A stretch of DNA of 64,000 nucleotides from Clostridia bacterium. Lineage in GTDB: Bacteria; Bacillota; Peptococcia; DRI-13; UBA5745. The stretch's first letter is position 1; the number at the start of each line of letters is the position of its first letter. The position numbers and the translations under genes were made by a program. The stretch is from positions 1-64,000 of the forward strand of contig JAHDPO010000049.1 of assembly GCA_018434325.1 (NCBI GenBank), read 5' to 3'. Below are positions 9,107-16,564 of the stretch, piece by piece. The notes under the pieces were generated by a model. The model was not told the DNA's origin. It saw nothing but the letters and a program-made list of their open reading frames with translations, and did not search any database.

Positions 9107-9550
9107 TCAATTCAGGATGATTTCATATAAATGTTTCGGGCAGACCGGAGCCTTATCGGTTCTCGGCCTGCCCGGTTGGTTCCAGCTCCCGCCTTTGCTT
9201 TTGTAGCAATAGGAAAAGCCGCTTGCCAAAAGGCTTTTTCCTTTTTCTCCATCCAAAATATAAGTGATGAGCCTGCTATAACCCAATGCCCTCGCTGCAC
9301 GGCGGTAAGCCCCGTACAGCTTGGAACAAGCATTGCGTGTGCCATCCGTGCAAAGCCGCAGGACCTCAACAGTCATGTGCTGGTCAATGCGGCGTGATCG
9401 GGGTCTGCCAACGATAGCAACACCGCAGAGCTTGCCATTTTCATAGCAGGCAAGGGAAAAACGGTGTCCTCTTACGGCTTTATGGTGACGGTGATGCTCC
9501 ATCACATAGGCGTTGGCGTCCTTTAGCTCGATGTGTCCGGTGGAGAGCAT
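9107..9550 (-). CDS. XF1762-type GNAT-like protein
   Basis: A 147-residue protein with the look of the XF1762 family, small acetyltransferase-fold proteins that phages and ICEs often carry. Seen features are the AYVMEHHRHHKAVRGHRF start motif, GVAIVGRPRSR in the middle and a C-terminal GFSYCYKSKGGSW stretch. The start is ATG at 9550, which shares one base with the stop of the upstream ATPase gene (TGATG) behind GGGGGAG. The substrate is unknown. It interrupts the Tad-like block and is likely an accessory passenger that protects or modifies DNA or tRNA; that role is a guess. Confidence 0.7.
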   Translation of the reverse strand: MLSTGHIELKDANAYVMEHHRHHKAVRGHRFSLACYENGKLCGVAIVGRPRSRRIDQHMTVEVLRLCTDGTRNACSKLYGAYRRAARALGYSRLITYILDGEKGKSLLASGFSYCYKSKGGSWNQPGRPRTDKAPVCPKHLYEIILN

Positions 9551-10401
9551 CAAAACTCCCCCCGGCCTTTGGCAAAGGGCAGCCGAAACGCTGTCTTGCT
9601 CTTTGTCCTTTTTGGAGATTGCGCCGCTGGGGCAGCTTCAGGCACGACCTTGGCCTTGGATTTCTCCGGCTGTATCCCCAAAATTTGTTGGATTGCCGCA
9701 GAGTACCCGGCACTCTCCGGCTGTGTCAGCGTAATCAACAGGGATAACTCGTCAAACTGCTGTTCCAGTTCAGGCGTATAGGGCAGAACAAAATCAGTGC
9801 CACCGAGCTGCTGTGCCACAGCCTCCCAATCCTGCCCCGTTTTGAGATTTCCGATGACGGTGCTGTGGGTATCCTTACGGAACCGGCTGTCCGCCAGCAT
9901 GGGATTGTGGGTCAGGTAATAAGAAACGCCTTTCAGATTGGCGGTTCCCAGCTTTAGTACCCTGTCAGCCAGTTCAATGGCAACGATAGATGCCGGGTCT
10001 GCTTCAAAGGTAGAGGTGCAGTCAACGATGATGTAATCCGCCAAATATCGGAGCAGAATGAAAAACTCCACCGCTTTTTCTCTTGTAATCTGCGGATAGT
10101 GCATCAGGCTTTCTCCTGCGCAATATCCCAGCAGGCTGATATAATCGCTTTTTTCCGTAGGCACACAGGCGTTCAGGATAGTGGTCTGTGCAAGCGCAGG
10201 AGCCGTTAAAAGACTTCCCAGCGAGGTGTCATGCGTGATATGGGCGGGAAGTACGGCAGGGATCACCGGCGTAAAAGGGTCGCAAAATACCACAATCACA
10301 TTCTTCTTCGCCGCCGAAAGCGCAAGGGCAAGTTTCAGGGCAGCGGTGGTTTTACCGCTGCCCTGACTGCCCATGACGGCAATTACTTTGCTTTCTTCCA
10401 T
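9550..10401 (-). CDS. CpaE/MinD-like P-loop ATPase
   Basis: A 283-residue ParA/MinD-fold protein. Walker A is MGSQGSGKTTAAL at about residues 10-22, a second motif reads YIIVDCTSTFEADP near 125, and the C-terminal 40 residues are a basic low-complexity tail (KRTKSKTAFRLPFAKG). In Tad systems the CpaE/TadZ ATPase places the machine at a cell pole. Position between the CpaB-like and CpaF genes fits this. The start ATG has GGGAGG nine bases upstream. It differs from the ParA at 42,880, which belongs to DNA partition. Confidence 0.8.
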   Translation of the reverse strand: MEESKVIAVMGSQGSGKTTAALKLALALSAAKKNVIVVFCDPFTPVIPAVLPAHITHDTSLGSLLTAPALAQTTILNACVPTEKSDYISLLGYCAGESLMHYPQITREKAVEFFILLRYLADYIIVDCTSTFEADPASIVAIELADRVLKLGTANLKGVSYYLTHNPMLADSRFRKDTHSTVIGNLKTGQDWEAVAQQLGGTDFVLPYTPELEQQFDELSLLITLTQPESAGYSAAIQQILGIQPEKSKAKVVPEAAPAAQSPKRTKSKTAFRLPFAKGRGEF

Positions 10402-10419
10402 GGTTTTGGCCTCCCTTTC

Positions 10420-11271
10420 TTAATCCTGCACATCTGGAATATTGCCGTTTGCAGGCACACTTCCGTCCACACTGTCAGGAGCCGATGCCTGTGTGCTGTC
10501 ATTGTTTTCGGTTTCATAGGTTAAGCCCTCGCTTTTCACAGGATACAAAGCCTCCGACAGCTTGGCTTGCTCGTCCAAAAACTTCTGTGCGTTCTCTGCA
10601 CCGCCACGGTAGACCAGGGCGGCATGAAGTTTTCCCGTCTGCTCAAGCTCCGCAAGAAGCCTTGCCTGCTGCGGTGTTGCAAGGACGGTGATGGTGCTGG
10701 CAAGCTCGGTATCCTCGTTATTCTTGGGCTGCTCCTGAATATTGCTGTCGTTGCCGCTGCTGTCGGTGGTGGCGATAATCTCTACATATTGCAGTTCATC
10801 AGGGATAAGGGTTTTTCGGGCCTCGCCCACATCACTGGCAATCAGGGAAACAATGTCCCCGCGCTCCAGCTTGCCGGACAAACCGGATGCAAAGCTCTTG
10901 ATGGTAACGGAAATGGCTCTGTTCGTGCCGTCCAGCCCGCTGAGATATTCGTTTTTCAGTTGGGGAGTATCCGAGAGCTTGCTTTTCAGAATATAATCGC
11001 CTTTGTAAAGGTCGGCATTGGCGAATTTGCCGATGACATCCTCTTTTTGATAGATCACATCAGAGGGCAGATTGTAGCCGCCGGTATCCACGGTGGTAAT
11101 CATGCCTGCCGTAATTTCATCGCCCTTTTTGATTTCAGTTGTAACACGCACCAGCTCCACCTTGGACTGGAGTGCATTATTGAACATGGGTGTCAAGCCG
11201 AAGCAGATGATGAGGGCTGTGATAATGCACAGCAGCCCCACCACAATTCTGTTTTTGAGTAAATCTTTCAT
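10420..11271 (-). CDS. cpaB: CpaB-like SAF-domain pilus assembly protein
   Basis: A 283-residue protein with one N-terminal membrane helix (KNRIVVGLLCIITALIIC) and then a SAF domain beginning VRVTTEIKKGDEITAGM at about residue 40, followed by a conserved-looking RAISVTIKSFASGLSGKL. This is the CpaB/RcpC layout; in Tad systems it works outside the membrane, in the cell wall. An upstream ATG at 11,289 also exists; 11,271 is preferred because GGAGG lies within that short extension. The C-terminal third is an acidic low-complexity tail. It is 25 bases from the prepilin peptidase gene. Confidence 0.8.
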   Translation of the reverse strand: MKDLLKNRIVVGLLCIITALIICFGLTPMFNNALQSKVELVRVTTEIKKGDEITAGMITTVDTGGYNLPSDVIYQKEDVIGKFANADLYKGDYILKSKLSDTPQLKNEYLSGLDGTNRAISVTIKSFASGLSGKLERGDIVSLIASDVGEARKTLIPDELQYVEIIATTDSSGNDSNIQEQPKNNEDTELASTITVLATPQQARLLAELEQTGKLHAALVYRGGAENAQKFLDEQAKLSEALYPVKSEGLTYETENNDSTQASAPDSVDGSVPANGNIPDVQD

Positions 11272-11296
11272 ATTGTTGTTATCCTCCATATCGTTA

Positions 11297-11860
11297 TTAA
11301 GTTGGAAAAAGGGTCAGGAATGCCCCCAAAGCTAAAAACGGTGCAAGGGGCAAGCTTTTTTGTTCCCTGCAAAACGCACGGTTCCAAAGCAGGGCAAATA
11401 AAAGTCCCCATATCATCATCCAGATGCCGCCTGTTACACCCAGGGCAAAGCCGCTGGCCGCCATGAGCTTTACATCACCGCCGCCGATTTTTTCCGTTTT
11501 CAGCGCAGCGATTAGAAATGGCAGGGGAACAAGCAGAAAACCCAAAAGCGCAGGCAGGGGCTGAAAGCAAATCAGCCCCGCCATTGCAAGCAGTAAATGC
11601 AGACAATCGGGGATTTCATAAGTCATTAGGTCAAATACCCCCGCCACTATCAGAACCTGGCATAGCAGGATACAGCGCAGAGCCGCAGGGGTAAATCCGT
11701 ATAAGCAGAGAAAAACCGCCGTCACAGTCATACTGAGAACGGCGGTTTTCGGTGCGGTTTGCTTTAGTATTCTGCGGATGGCCATATCGCACAGGCTGCC
11801 CATGAACAGGGCAAGGAGCAGGCAGGCAAGAAAAAGTGATGGGGGTTCTTCAAATACCAT
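11297..11860 (-). CDS. Prepilin peptidase (A24 family, CpaA/TadV-like)
   Basis: A 187-residue polytopic membrane protease that removes the leader of pilin-like proteins. The two catalytic aspartates are visible: one in AGVFDLMTYEIPD at about residue 78 and one in IGGGDVKLMAASG near 128, the GxGD motif. It is short, lacking the N-terminal methylase domain of PilD, as in Tad systems. The ATG at 11,860 follows GGAGGG that lies in the end of the MT-A70 gene. Likely substrates are the pilin-like proteins at 4061, 4612 and perhaps 15,823. Confidence 0.85.
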   Translation of the reverse strand: MVFEEPPSLFLACLLLALFMGSLCDMAIRRILKQTAPKTAVLSMTVTAVFLCLYGFTPAALRCILLCQVLIVAGVFDLMTYEIPDCLHLLLAMAGLICFQPLPALLGFLLVPLPFLIAALKTEKIGGGDVKLMAASGFALGVTGGIWMMIWGLLFALLWNRAFCREQKSLPLAPFLALGAFLTLFPT

Positions 11861-11861
11861 A

Positions 11862-12437
11862 TCATCCCTCCATTTCTTTGACTTGCTTGATGGCCTCCCG
11901 TATATCAAGACCGTCGATTTCATCACCAAGGCACACCCAGCCGTCGTACTGCTGTCTGGCAAACAGCTCCGCACGGGGAACATCCCCCATGAGCTGTCCA
12001 ATACGGCGGCGCACCTCGTCCGGTTTCTTGCTGTGGGATTCCACCGGTGTATCCACAATGCAGTGAACCGCTTTGGACAGGCGCTTCGGCCTGCCTCTTG
12101 ATGCGATCAGGCACAGTTCGGGATTAGCTCTCGTCCAAAAGCCAAGCCCCCAAAACCATTTCTCTTGCTGCTTTTTACACCGCTTTACCCAGCAAAAGCC
12201 GAGGGTCTTATAGGTAAATCCCCAACGCTCGATGGCTTTCAGTCCCTCCAGCAGACAAGGGAATGTCACCCACAGAAACAGCACACAGTCCTTATCTGCA
12301 ATCCCTGCCACATCAAGGTTGAAGATATCCTCGGCACTCATGGTATGGTAATGGTTTTCGGCACTGCGCCCCTGTCCCTTTTTGGAAAAAACCTTGTAAG
12401 ACCAGGGCGGGTCTACATACAAAACAGAAAATCTCAT
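11862..12437 (-). CDS. MT-A70 family adenine-N6 methyltransferase
   Basis: A 191-residue enzyme with the MT-A70 signature: VLYVDPPWSYKVF at residues 5-17, with the DPPW catalytic motif, then VLFLWVTFPCL and a C-terminal RPKRLSKAVHCIVDTPVESHSKKP. It would add a methyl to N6 of adenine in DNA. No restriction enzyme is nearby, so it is an orphan, and in a conjugative element its likely value is shielding transferred DNA from host restriction. The start overlaps the cytosine methylase stop by four bases (ATGA), so the two are translated together. Confidence 0.85.
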   Translation of the reverse strand: MRFSVLYVDPPWSYKVFSKKGQGRSAENHYHTMSAEDIFNLDVAGIADKDCVLFLWVTFPCLLEGLKAIERWGFTYKTLGFCWVKRCKKQQEKWFWGLGFWTRANPELCLIASRGRPKRLSKAVHCIVDTPVESHSKKPDEVRRRIGQLMGDVPRAELFARQQYDGWVCLGDEIDGLDIREAIKQVKEMEG

Positions 12438-13999
12438 AGGCGACCTCCCGGCAAGCGCACTCCAATCTCATAGACAACATTGACCGTGACGGCGTTCCCG
12501 GCCTGCCGGTAAAGCTGGGCATCGCTGATGCCTGCCGCCTTTGCACGGTCAAACAGGTAGTCCTCAAAGGCTTGCAGCCTGAAGCACTCTCTCGGTGTCA
12601 GCCTGCGGATGCGGCAGCACAAAAGAACGCCCATGCTCCCGCCTGTCATCAGGGTTTGAGAACACTGGCGCCCGACACGCCCCCGGCTTCGGTGGCTGTT
12701 GGGATAGGCCAAATTGATGCCGTCGCCGGGATATGCCATAGTGTAGCCGTCTTTTTTATCCTCTCTGATCGGCAGACCGTCTTTCCACCCCTCACAACAG
12801 CACAGCAGAATGCCGTGCTGATCCTGCGTTGTCAGGGTAAAGCTGGGTTCTCCCGGTGCCTTGAACCGCCTGCCGTTTTGCCGCTTTTCCATGCGGTCGG
12901 GAGTGATGACTGCCATCACGCAGTCCGGGTGCCCATGGCACAAAAAGACACCGGAGGTTTCCCCCCGGTGATTGCCGATGCCTGAATGATACCGTGCTTT
13001 TAGGCATCTGGCGTTTTCAGTCAACACCGCCCCCTCATCCATATCAATAAAAGTGACATAAGAAGGTACAGGTGAAGCTACCTTTAGCCCTTCTCCTTTA
13101 TTCGTCGTAAGTGTTGGAGAAAGACCATGTGTACTATACACGTTTCCATTCATGCCATTGCCACTTGGATTGATATTGCCCAAGCGAACAATGCCTGCCT
13201 CGATGGAATGGACTTCTATTTCATTGTCCGCTGGAACAGCATAAAGCCCCGTTCGCCCGGCAAAGCCGCCGCCTTCCGCCGTCAGGGTGACAGAAACACC
13301 GCTTATGTCGTAGACTCGTTTTCCTTGGCTGCCTCCGATAAGTTGCTTAACAGGCGCCGTGTTTGCTCCGCCGATAGGAAATATCTTTCGTCCACGGATT
13401 CCTCCAAAATGTCCAACAAGGTACACTCGCTCCCTGTGCTGGGGAACGCCGAAATGTTTTGAATTGACGGCCTGCCATTCGCAGTCATACCCAGCTTCCC
13501 ATAGTTCAGCGAGAACGGTGGTAAATGCCCCGCCATTCTCGCTTGACAGCAGATGCTTAACATTCTCAACGATAAGCTGCTGGGGTCGATTTTCGGGACT
13601 CGTGCTTTTGAGCAGGCCAACGACTGTAAAAAACAGTCCGCTTCGGCTTCCTCTAAGACCTTCCATGCGTCCTGCAATGGAAAGGTCAGTGCAAGGAAAT
13701 CCAAAAGTCCAGATTTCAGCTTTTGGAATCTCTCCTGCTCGGATTTGTTTAATGTCCTTGGCATACCATTCGCCTTTGCAGTTTTTCCCATCACAGTTTT
13801 TTCTCACCTCCGGTTTGCACATCATAGAAAAATTAGAGCCTGCGTCCTCCCGGTAAGGGCAGGGTGCAAGCTCGTATAGTGCCATATAGCTTTTATTTGC
13901 GTATTTATCAATTTCGACATGACCTATACAGGTATGTCCGCTTCTTTCGAGACCTCTACGGAATCCGCCGATTCCTGCAAAAAGGTCGAGAAACGTCAA
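12434..13999 (-). CDS. C5-cytosine DNA methyltransferase
   Basis: A 521-residue Dcm-type enzyme. Motif I is DLFAGIGGFRRGLE at residue 4; the catalytic Pro-Cys is in FGFPCTDLSIAG near 103; motif VI is VENVKH near 146; motif VIII is PQHRERVYLVG near 190; and the C-terminal motif IX/X region reads RRLTPRECFRLQAF and YRQAGNAVTVNVV. The long middle holds the target-recognition region. TTG start behind GGAGG. No restriction partner is present. It overlaps the adenine methylase gene and forms a two-methylase module set between the type IV secretion and Tad-like genes. Confidence 0.92.
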   Translation of the reverse strand: MTFLDLFAGIGGFRRGLERSGHTCIGHVEIDKYANKSYMALYELAPCPYREDAGSNFSMMCKPEVRKNCDGKNCKGEWYAKDIKQIRAGEIPKAEIWTFGFPCTDLSIAGRMEGLRGSRSGLFFTVVGLLKSTSPENRPQQLIVENVKHLLSSENGGAFTTVLAELWEAGYDCEWQAVNSKHFGVPQHRERVYLVGHFGGIRGRKIFPIGGANTAPVKQLIGGSQGKRVYDISGVSVTLTAEGGGFAGRTGLYAVPADNEIEVHSIEAGIVRLGNINPSGNGMNGNVYSTHGLSPTLTTNKGEGLKVASPVPSYVTFIDMDEGAVLTENARCLKARYHSGIGNHRGETSGVFLCHGHPDCVMAVITPDRMEKRQNGRRFKAPGEPSFTLTTQDQHGILLCCCEGWKDGLPIREDKKDGYTMAYPGDGINLAYPNSHRSRGRVGRQCSQTLMTGGSMGVLLCCRIRRLTPRECFRLQAFEDYLFDRAKAAGISDAQLYRQAGNAVTVNVVYEIGVRLPGGRL

Positions 14000-14011
14000 A
14001 GTTCTACCTCC

Positions 14012-14335
14012 TTATCTCATACCCCATTCATCCTGCATACGGTAGGGGTAAATCTGCTGGCTGCGCCGAAACCGGAGCATATCCCCGACTTGGTCAACCA
14101 CACTTTGGTTATTTTGGTCTTTGGTACACATCATCACCGAGCCGAAAATGCCGGACAGAACCGCTACAACGGTCAGCGCTACATTCCCGGCAATCAGCCA
14201 AAGAAGTGCCGCGACAGCGCCGCCAAACAGGGAGCCGACAACACTCTGCAAAAGCTCCCGCCTGCCAAAACCGTTGAACAGCTCGTTTTCAGCCTTTACT
14301 CCGGTGGGGATGTAAAGGTTTATTTCATTGTTCAC
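14012..14335 (-). CDS. PrgI-like (VirB3-like) conjugation membrane protein
   Basis: A 107-residue protein beginning NNEINLYIPTGVKAENELF, with two membrane helices at about residues 30-75 and an ending DMLRFRRSQQIYPY. This matches the PrgI family, a small membrane subunit of Gram-positive type IV secretion systems that normally sits next to the VirB4 ATPase gene. GTG at 14,335 is chosen because GGAGG is nine bases upstream. Here it is followed not by virB4 but by two methylase genes, so the usual order is broken. Confidence 0.8.
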   Translation of the reverse strand: MNNEINLYIPTGVKAENELFNGFGRRELLQSVVGSLFGGAVAALLWLIAGNVALTVVAVLSGIFGSVMMCTKDQNNQSVVDQVGDMLRFRRSQQIYPYRMQDEWGMR

Positions 14336-14346
14336 GCCATTCCTCC

Positions 14347-14559
14347 TTACGCTCCGTAGTAGAAGAATACAATCTCCTTGATTTGCCAGATACACTCGGC
14401 AATCACATAGAAAACAACGGTGTTTTTCGCCCGCTTCTTATACCGCCCCTGTTCTTCCTCTGCCGATTGCAGCCTGATCATGCAGTAAATAAAGCGGAAC
14501 ACCACACCCAAGCGGATGAGAGAAATGACCGCCATGGAAATATCGTCGAGGGTTATCAT
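14347..14559 (-). CDS. Small membrane protein of the T4SS block
   Basis: A 70-residue protein with two hydrophobic stretches (ISMAVISLIRLGVVFRFIY and VVFYVIAECIWQIKEIVFF) separated by a charged loop (QSAEEEQGRYKKRAK). The ATG at 14,559 is taken because GGTGATGA precedes it; the open frame extends upstream into the TrbL-like gene but that part reads as a shadow. It lies between the VirB6-like and PrgI-like genes, 13 bases from each, so it is probably a small subunit of the same membrane channel. No family name is known to me. Confidence 0.7.
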   Translation of the reverse strand: MITLDDISMAVISLIRLGVVFRFIYCMIRLQSAEEEQGRYKKRAKNTVVFYVIAECIWQIKEIVFFYYGA

Positions 14560-14572
14560 TTCATCACCGCCT

Positions 14573-15415
14573 TTACTTGACCATACCCTTTGCCATGCCC
14601 ACCAGCCGGACGGAATGATACATATTGTTGATGACACCCGCACCGCCGCCGCCGGTGGGAACCATAAACTCACTGAGGAAACGGGGGGTCTTGATGGCAA
14701 GCACGATACAGGCAATACCCCAAAAGATATTCATTATGCTTACATTCATCATCATGCCGACACCCAGCTTGCAAAGGCATATCTGCACCACCACCGCAAA
14801 GGTGGTCTGAAAGAATTTGTTGATATAGGCTTTGAAAACGCCCTTGTCGCTGTCCAGCAGACCGACACAGGCAAGGGGCAGACCAATGCGCAGAATCATA
14901 ATTTCCAGCCCCCTCATCAGGAACTGGAAATACAGCACAAAGTAGCAGATCACGAAAATCAGCCCGAAAATAGCTGTCACCAGTCCAAGAGAGCTGATTC
15001 CGTTGACCCAAGCCTGCCAGTTGTAGCCTGTGCTTGCGCTGATGGCTGTCATCAGCTCATCGGTCAGGCTTTGCGTGATCTCGGCAAGCCAGCCGTACAT
15101 GACCGGAAAACAGACCGCCACGGCAATGGCCTGAATAAAGCGAATGACCAAATAGGCCGGTTCTGCGTCCGGGTCGCCGTCCGTCCACATGACATAGCAC
15201 TCAAACCCTTTTTTCAGAAATTTGAGGATAATCAAAGACACGCCAAAGCCCAGCAGAATGTCAAACAGCACGCTTACCATACTGCCGCCGCCAACCGCCG
15301 TCATGTACTGGTCGGCGTTTAATGTCATGGGAACAAGGCCGGAGAGCATTTCATCAATAAAAGCTACGGCGCCATTTAGGATAGCCACAATCAGCAGCAC
15401 AAGAATTATTTCCAA
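14573..15415 (-). CDS. TrbL/VirB6-like conjugation membrane protein
   Basis: A 280-residue polytopic protein with about six membrane segments, a Gly-rich loop near the C-terminus (VPTGGGGAGVINN) and a Trp-Gly-containing last loop. Length, topology and place between VirB2-like and PrgI-like genes fit the VirB6/TrbL channel subunit of conjugative type IV systems. The start is TTG at 15,415, eight bases after GAGGAGGTG. A strong 10-base-pair RNA hairpin ends just three bases before that ribosome site and may tune translation or mRNA stability. Confidence 0.8.
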   Translation of the reverse strand: MEIILVLLIVAILNGAVAFIDEMLSGLVPMTLNADQYMTAVGGGSMVSVLFDILLGFGVSLIILKFLKKGFECYVMWTDGDPDAEPAYLVIRFIQAIAVAVCFPVMYGWLAEITQSLTDELMTAISASTGYNWQAWVNGISSLGLVTAIFGLIFVICYFVLYFQFLMRGLEIMILRIGLPLACVGLLDSDKGVFKAYINKFFQTTFAVVVQICLCKLGVGMMMNVSIMNIFWGIACIVLAIKTPRFLSEFMVPTGGGGAGVINNMYHSVRLVGMAKGMVK

Positions 15416-15432
15416 TCAAAAATCACCTCCTC

Positions 15433-15456
15433 GCCCTGCGGGAGATCCCGCAGGGC
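15433..15456 (-). promoter_or_regulatory. Perfect RNA hairpin abutting the trbL ribosome site
   Basis: A 10-base perfect stem (15,433-15,442 with 15,447-15,456) and a four-base loop lie between the spoVG stop and the GAGGAGGTG of the next gene. No T-tract follows, so it is not an intrinsic terminator. It could protect the downstream mRNA, or be a protein-binding site that controls translation. Confidence 0.55.
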
Positions 15457-15472
15457 ATAAATTTCGTGCGGC

Positions 15473-15748
15473 TTACTCTTCCGGAACCGTTTCTTTCCCT
15501 TGGCTGTGGTAAACCTCCAGTACGGTGTCTTTGATTTGACCATGCAATTCCGGTGTGATAGGAAAACAAATATCCCGGTATTCCCCGGCATTGGTTTTCC
15601 TGCTGGGCATGAATACGCAGGGGCCTTTTTCGCACTCTACAACACGCACCCCGGTAATCAAAAACTCATTATTTAAGCAGACCGTGGCAATAGCCTTGAG
15701 TCTGCCTTCGTCACTTAAATGCGCAACGATTTTAGCGGTTACTTTCAT
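15473..15748 (-). CDS. spoVG: SpoVG family regulatory protein
   Basis: A 91-residue protein that matches SpoVG throughout: MKVTAKIVAHLSDEGRLKAI, a NNEFLITGVRVVE core, then VFMPSRKTNAGEYRDICFPI, the family signature. SpoVG proteins bind nucleic acid and act as global regulators in Firmicutes; many ICEs carry a copy in the transfer region. The ATG at 15,748 has GGAG upstream; the longer open frame to 15,814 runs through a terminator and is rejected. It lies between pilin-like and TrbL-like genes. Confidence 0.92.
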   Translation of the reverse strand: MKVTAKIVAHLSDEGRLKAIATVCLNNEFLITGVRVVECEKGPCVFMPSRKTNAGEYRDICFPITPELHGQIKDTVLEVYHSQGKETVPEE

Positions 15749-15770
15749 GGCAATTTCTCCTTTACCTTTA

Positions 15771-15810
15771 TAAAAAATCCCATGCCGCCGCATCATAACG
15801 GCAGCATGGG
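15771..15810 (-). terminator. Intrinsic terminator
   Basis: A 12-base stem with one unpaired base (15,779-15,790 with 15,799-15,810) on the minus strand is followed by ATTTTTTA. It sits between the pilin-like gene and spoVG, so spoVG and the genes after it either depend on read-through or have their own promoter. Confidence 0.85.
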
Positions 15811-15822
15811 TCACTCAGGGTC

Positions 15823-16107
15823 TTACCCTTTGTAATTGAAAAGCTCTTTGACACGCTCAACCAGCGTAGGGAGTACGGTGTCGTTGAACAGCATATAAAG
15901 CCCCGCCAGAAGGAGGGCGCCGATCACCACAGAAATCAAAATTTTTAGCGCCGTGTCCACAAAGCCCTCGCCGGACTGCTGGGCAAGGACCATACCGGAT
16001 TTTGCTCTGAGCTGCTGGAGTTTCAGAGCCCCCGCCATGGCGGTAGCCTTTACCTTTTCTTTCACATCGTTCACCTGGGAAATGACCTTGTTCATAAAGT
16101 TTTTCAT
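15823..16107 (-). CDS. Small pilin-like membrane protein (DUF6133-like)
   Basis: A 94-residue protein: a basic helical N-terminal half, SGEGFVD at about residues 46-52, then one long hydrophobic helix (ALKILISVVIGALLLAGLYML) and a short C-terminal tail. ATG at 16,107 is chosen for its GGAG site nine bases upstream. Layout resembles small Flp-like or DUF6133 proteins found next to VirB2-like genes in ICEs. The GEG-aromatic junction ahead of the helix is close to that of the DUF4320 protein at 4612 and may be cut by the element's own prepilin peptidase. That link is inference. Confidence 0.7.
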   Translation of the reverse strand: MKNFMNKVISQVNDVKEKVKATAMAGALKLQQLRAKSGMVLAQQSGEGFVDTALKILISVVIGALLLAGLYMLFNDTVLPTLVERVKELFNYKG

Positions 16108-16195
16108 CGTGTTTGTTCTCCTTTTCATTGATATATTTGGGGTTATGATAAAGCCGGGAGAGGTTTCCCGGCCTTATGCCGAACAGTTCACCGGC

Positions 16196-16564
16196 TTACT
16201 GGTAGTAGCCGATGATGATATTGAGGGTGGCGCTGCCCAGCACCGCACCGATGCAGGACACAATCGCCACCACAATGCGGTTGTTCCACTTTTTCTGATC
16301 CATCTCATCCGCCGCACCTCGACGGATGCAGAAATAGATAATGAGCAGACCTGCCACCACGGGAGCCAGAATCATTAGCCATGTGGTGGCGTCCTGAATG
16401 AGCTTTTCCGTACCCTTGGCAATCTGGCTTCCGCCAATCCCGCCACCGGTGGCATAGGCAACCGTACTGTTTTGGAGCAAAAGGAAAGCGGTGAGCACAC
16501 CCGCACTCACCGCTTTGCCTTTTGCCCTGATTTTTTTAATCATCTGTTCCATCTTCACTTTCAT
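16196..16564 (-). CDS. VirB2-like (Maff2/TrbC-type) conjugation protein
   Basis: A 122-residue protein with an N-terminal hydrophobic stretch ending STVAYATGGG, consistent with a signal peptide cut after AYA, then two membrane helices (WLMILAPVVAGLLIIYF and IVVAIVSCIGAVLGSATLNI) with a basic loop RRGAADEMDQKKWNNRI between. This is the layout of Maff2/VirB2-like pilin subunits of Gram-positive conjugation systems. The ATG at 16,564 has GGAGG ten bases upstream and overlaps the virD4 end by 29 bases; later ATGs at 16,552 or 16,543 are possible. Confidence 0.8.
   Translation of the reverse strand: MKVKMEQMIKKIRAKGKAVSAGVLTAFLLLQNSTVAYATGGGIGGSQIAKGTEKLIQDATTWLMILAPVVAGLLIIYFCIRRGAADEMDQKKWNNRIVVAIVSCIGAVLGSATLNIIIGYYQ

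Noticed and set aside
13303-13794. A 163-residue leftward frame inside the cytosine methylase gene, as a gene
   Set aside because: No ribosome site, and most of it is a shadow of conserved methylase motifs. Only a short stretch looks methylase-like, kept as a low-interest finding.
14516-15322. A 268-residue rightward open frame opposite the TrbL-like gene
   Set aside because: Rich in His and Gln with no domain, antisense to a clear membrane protein. A shadow.
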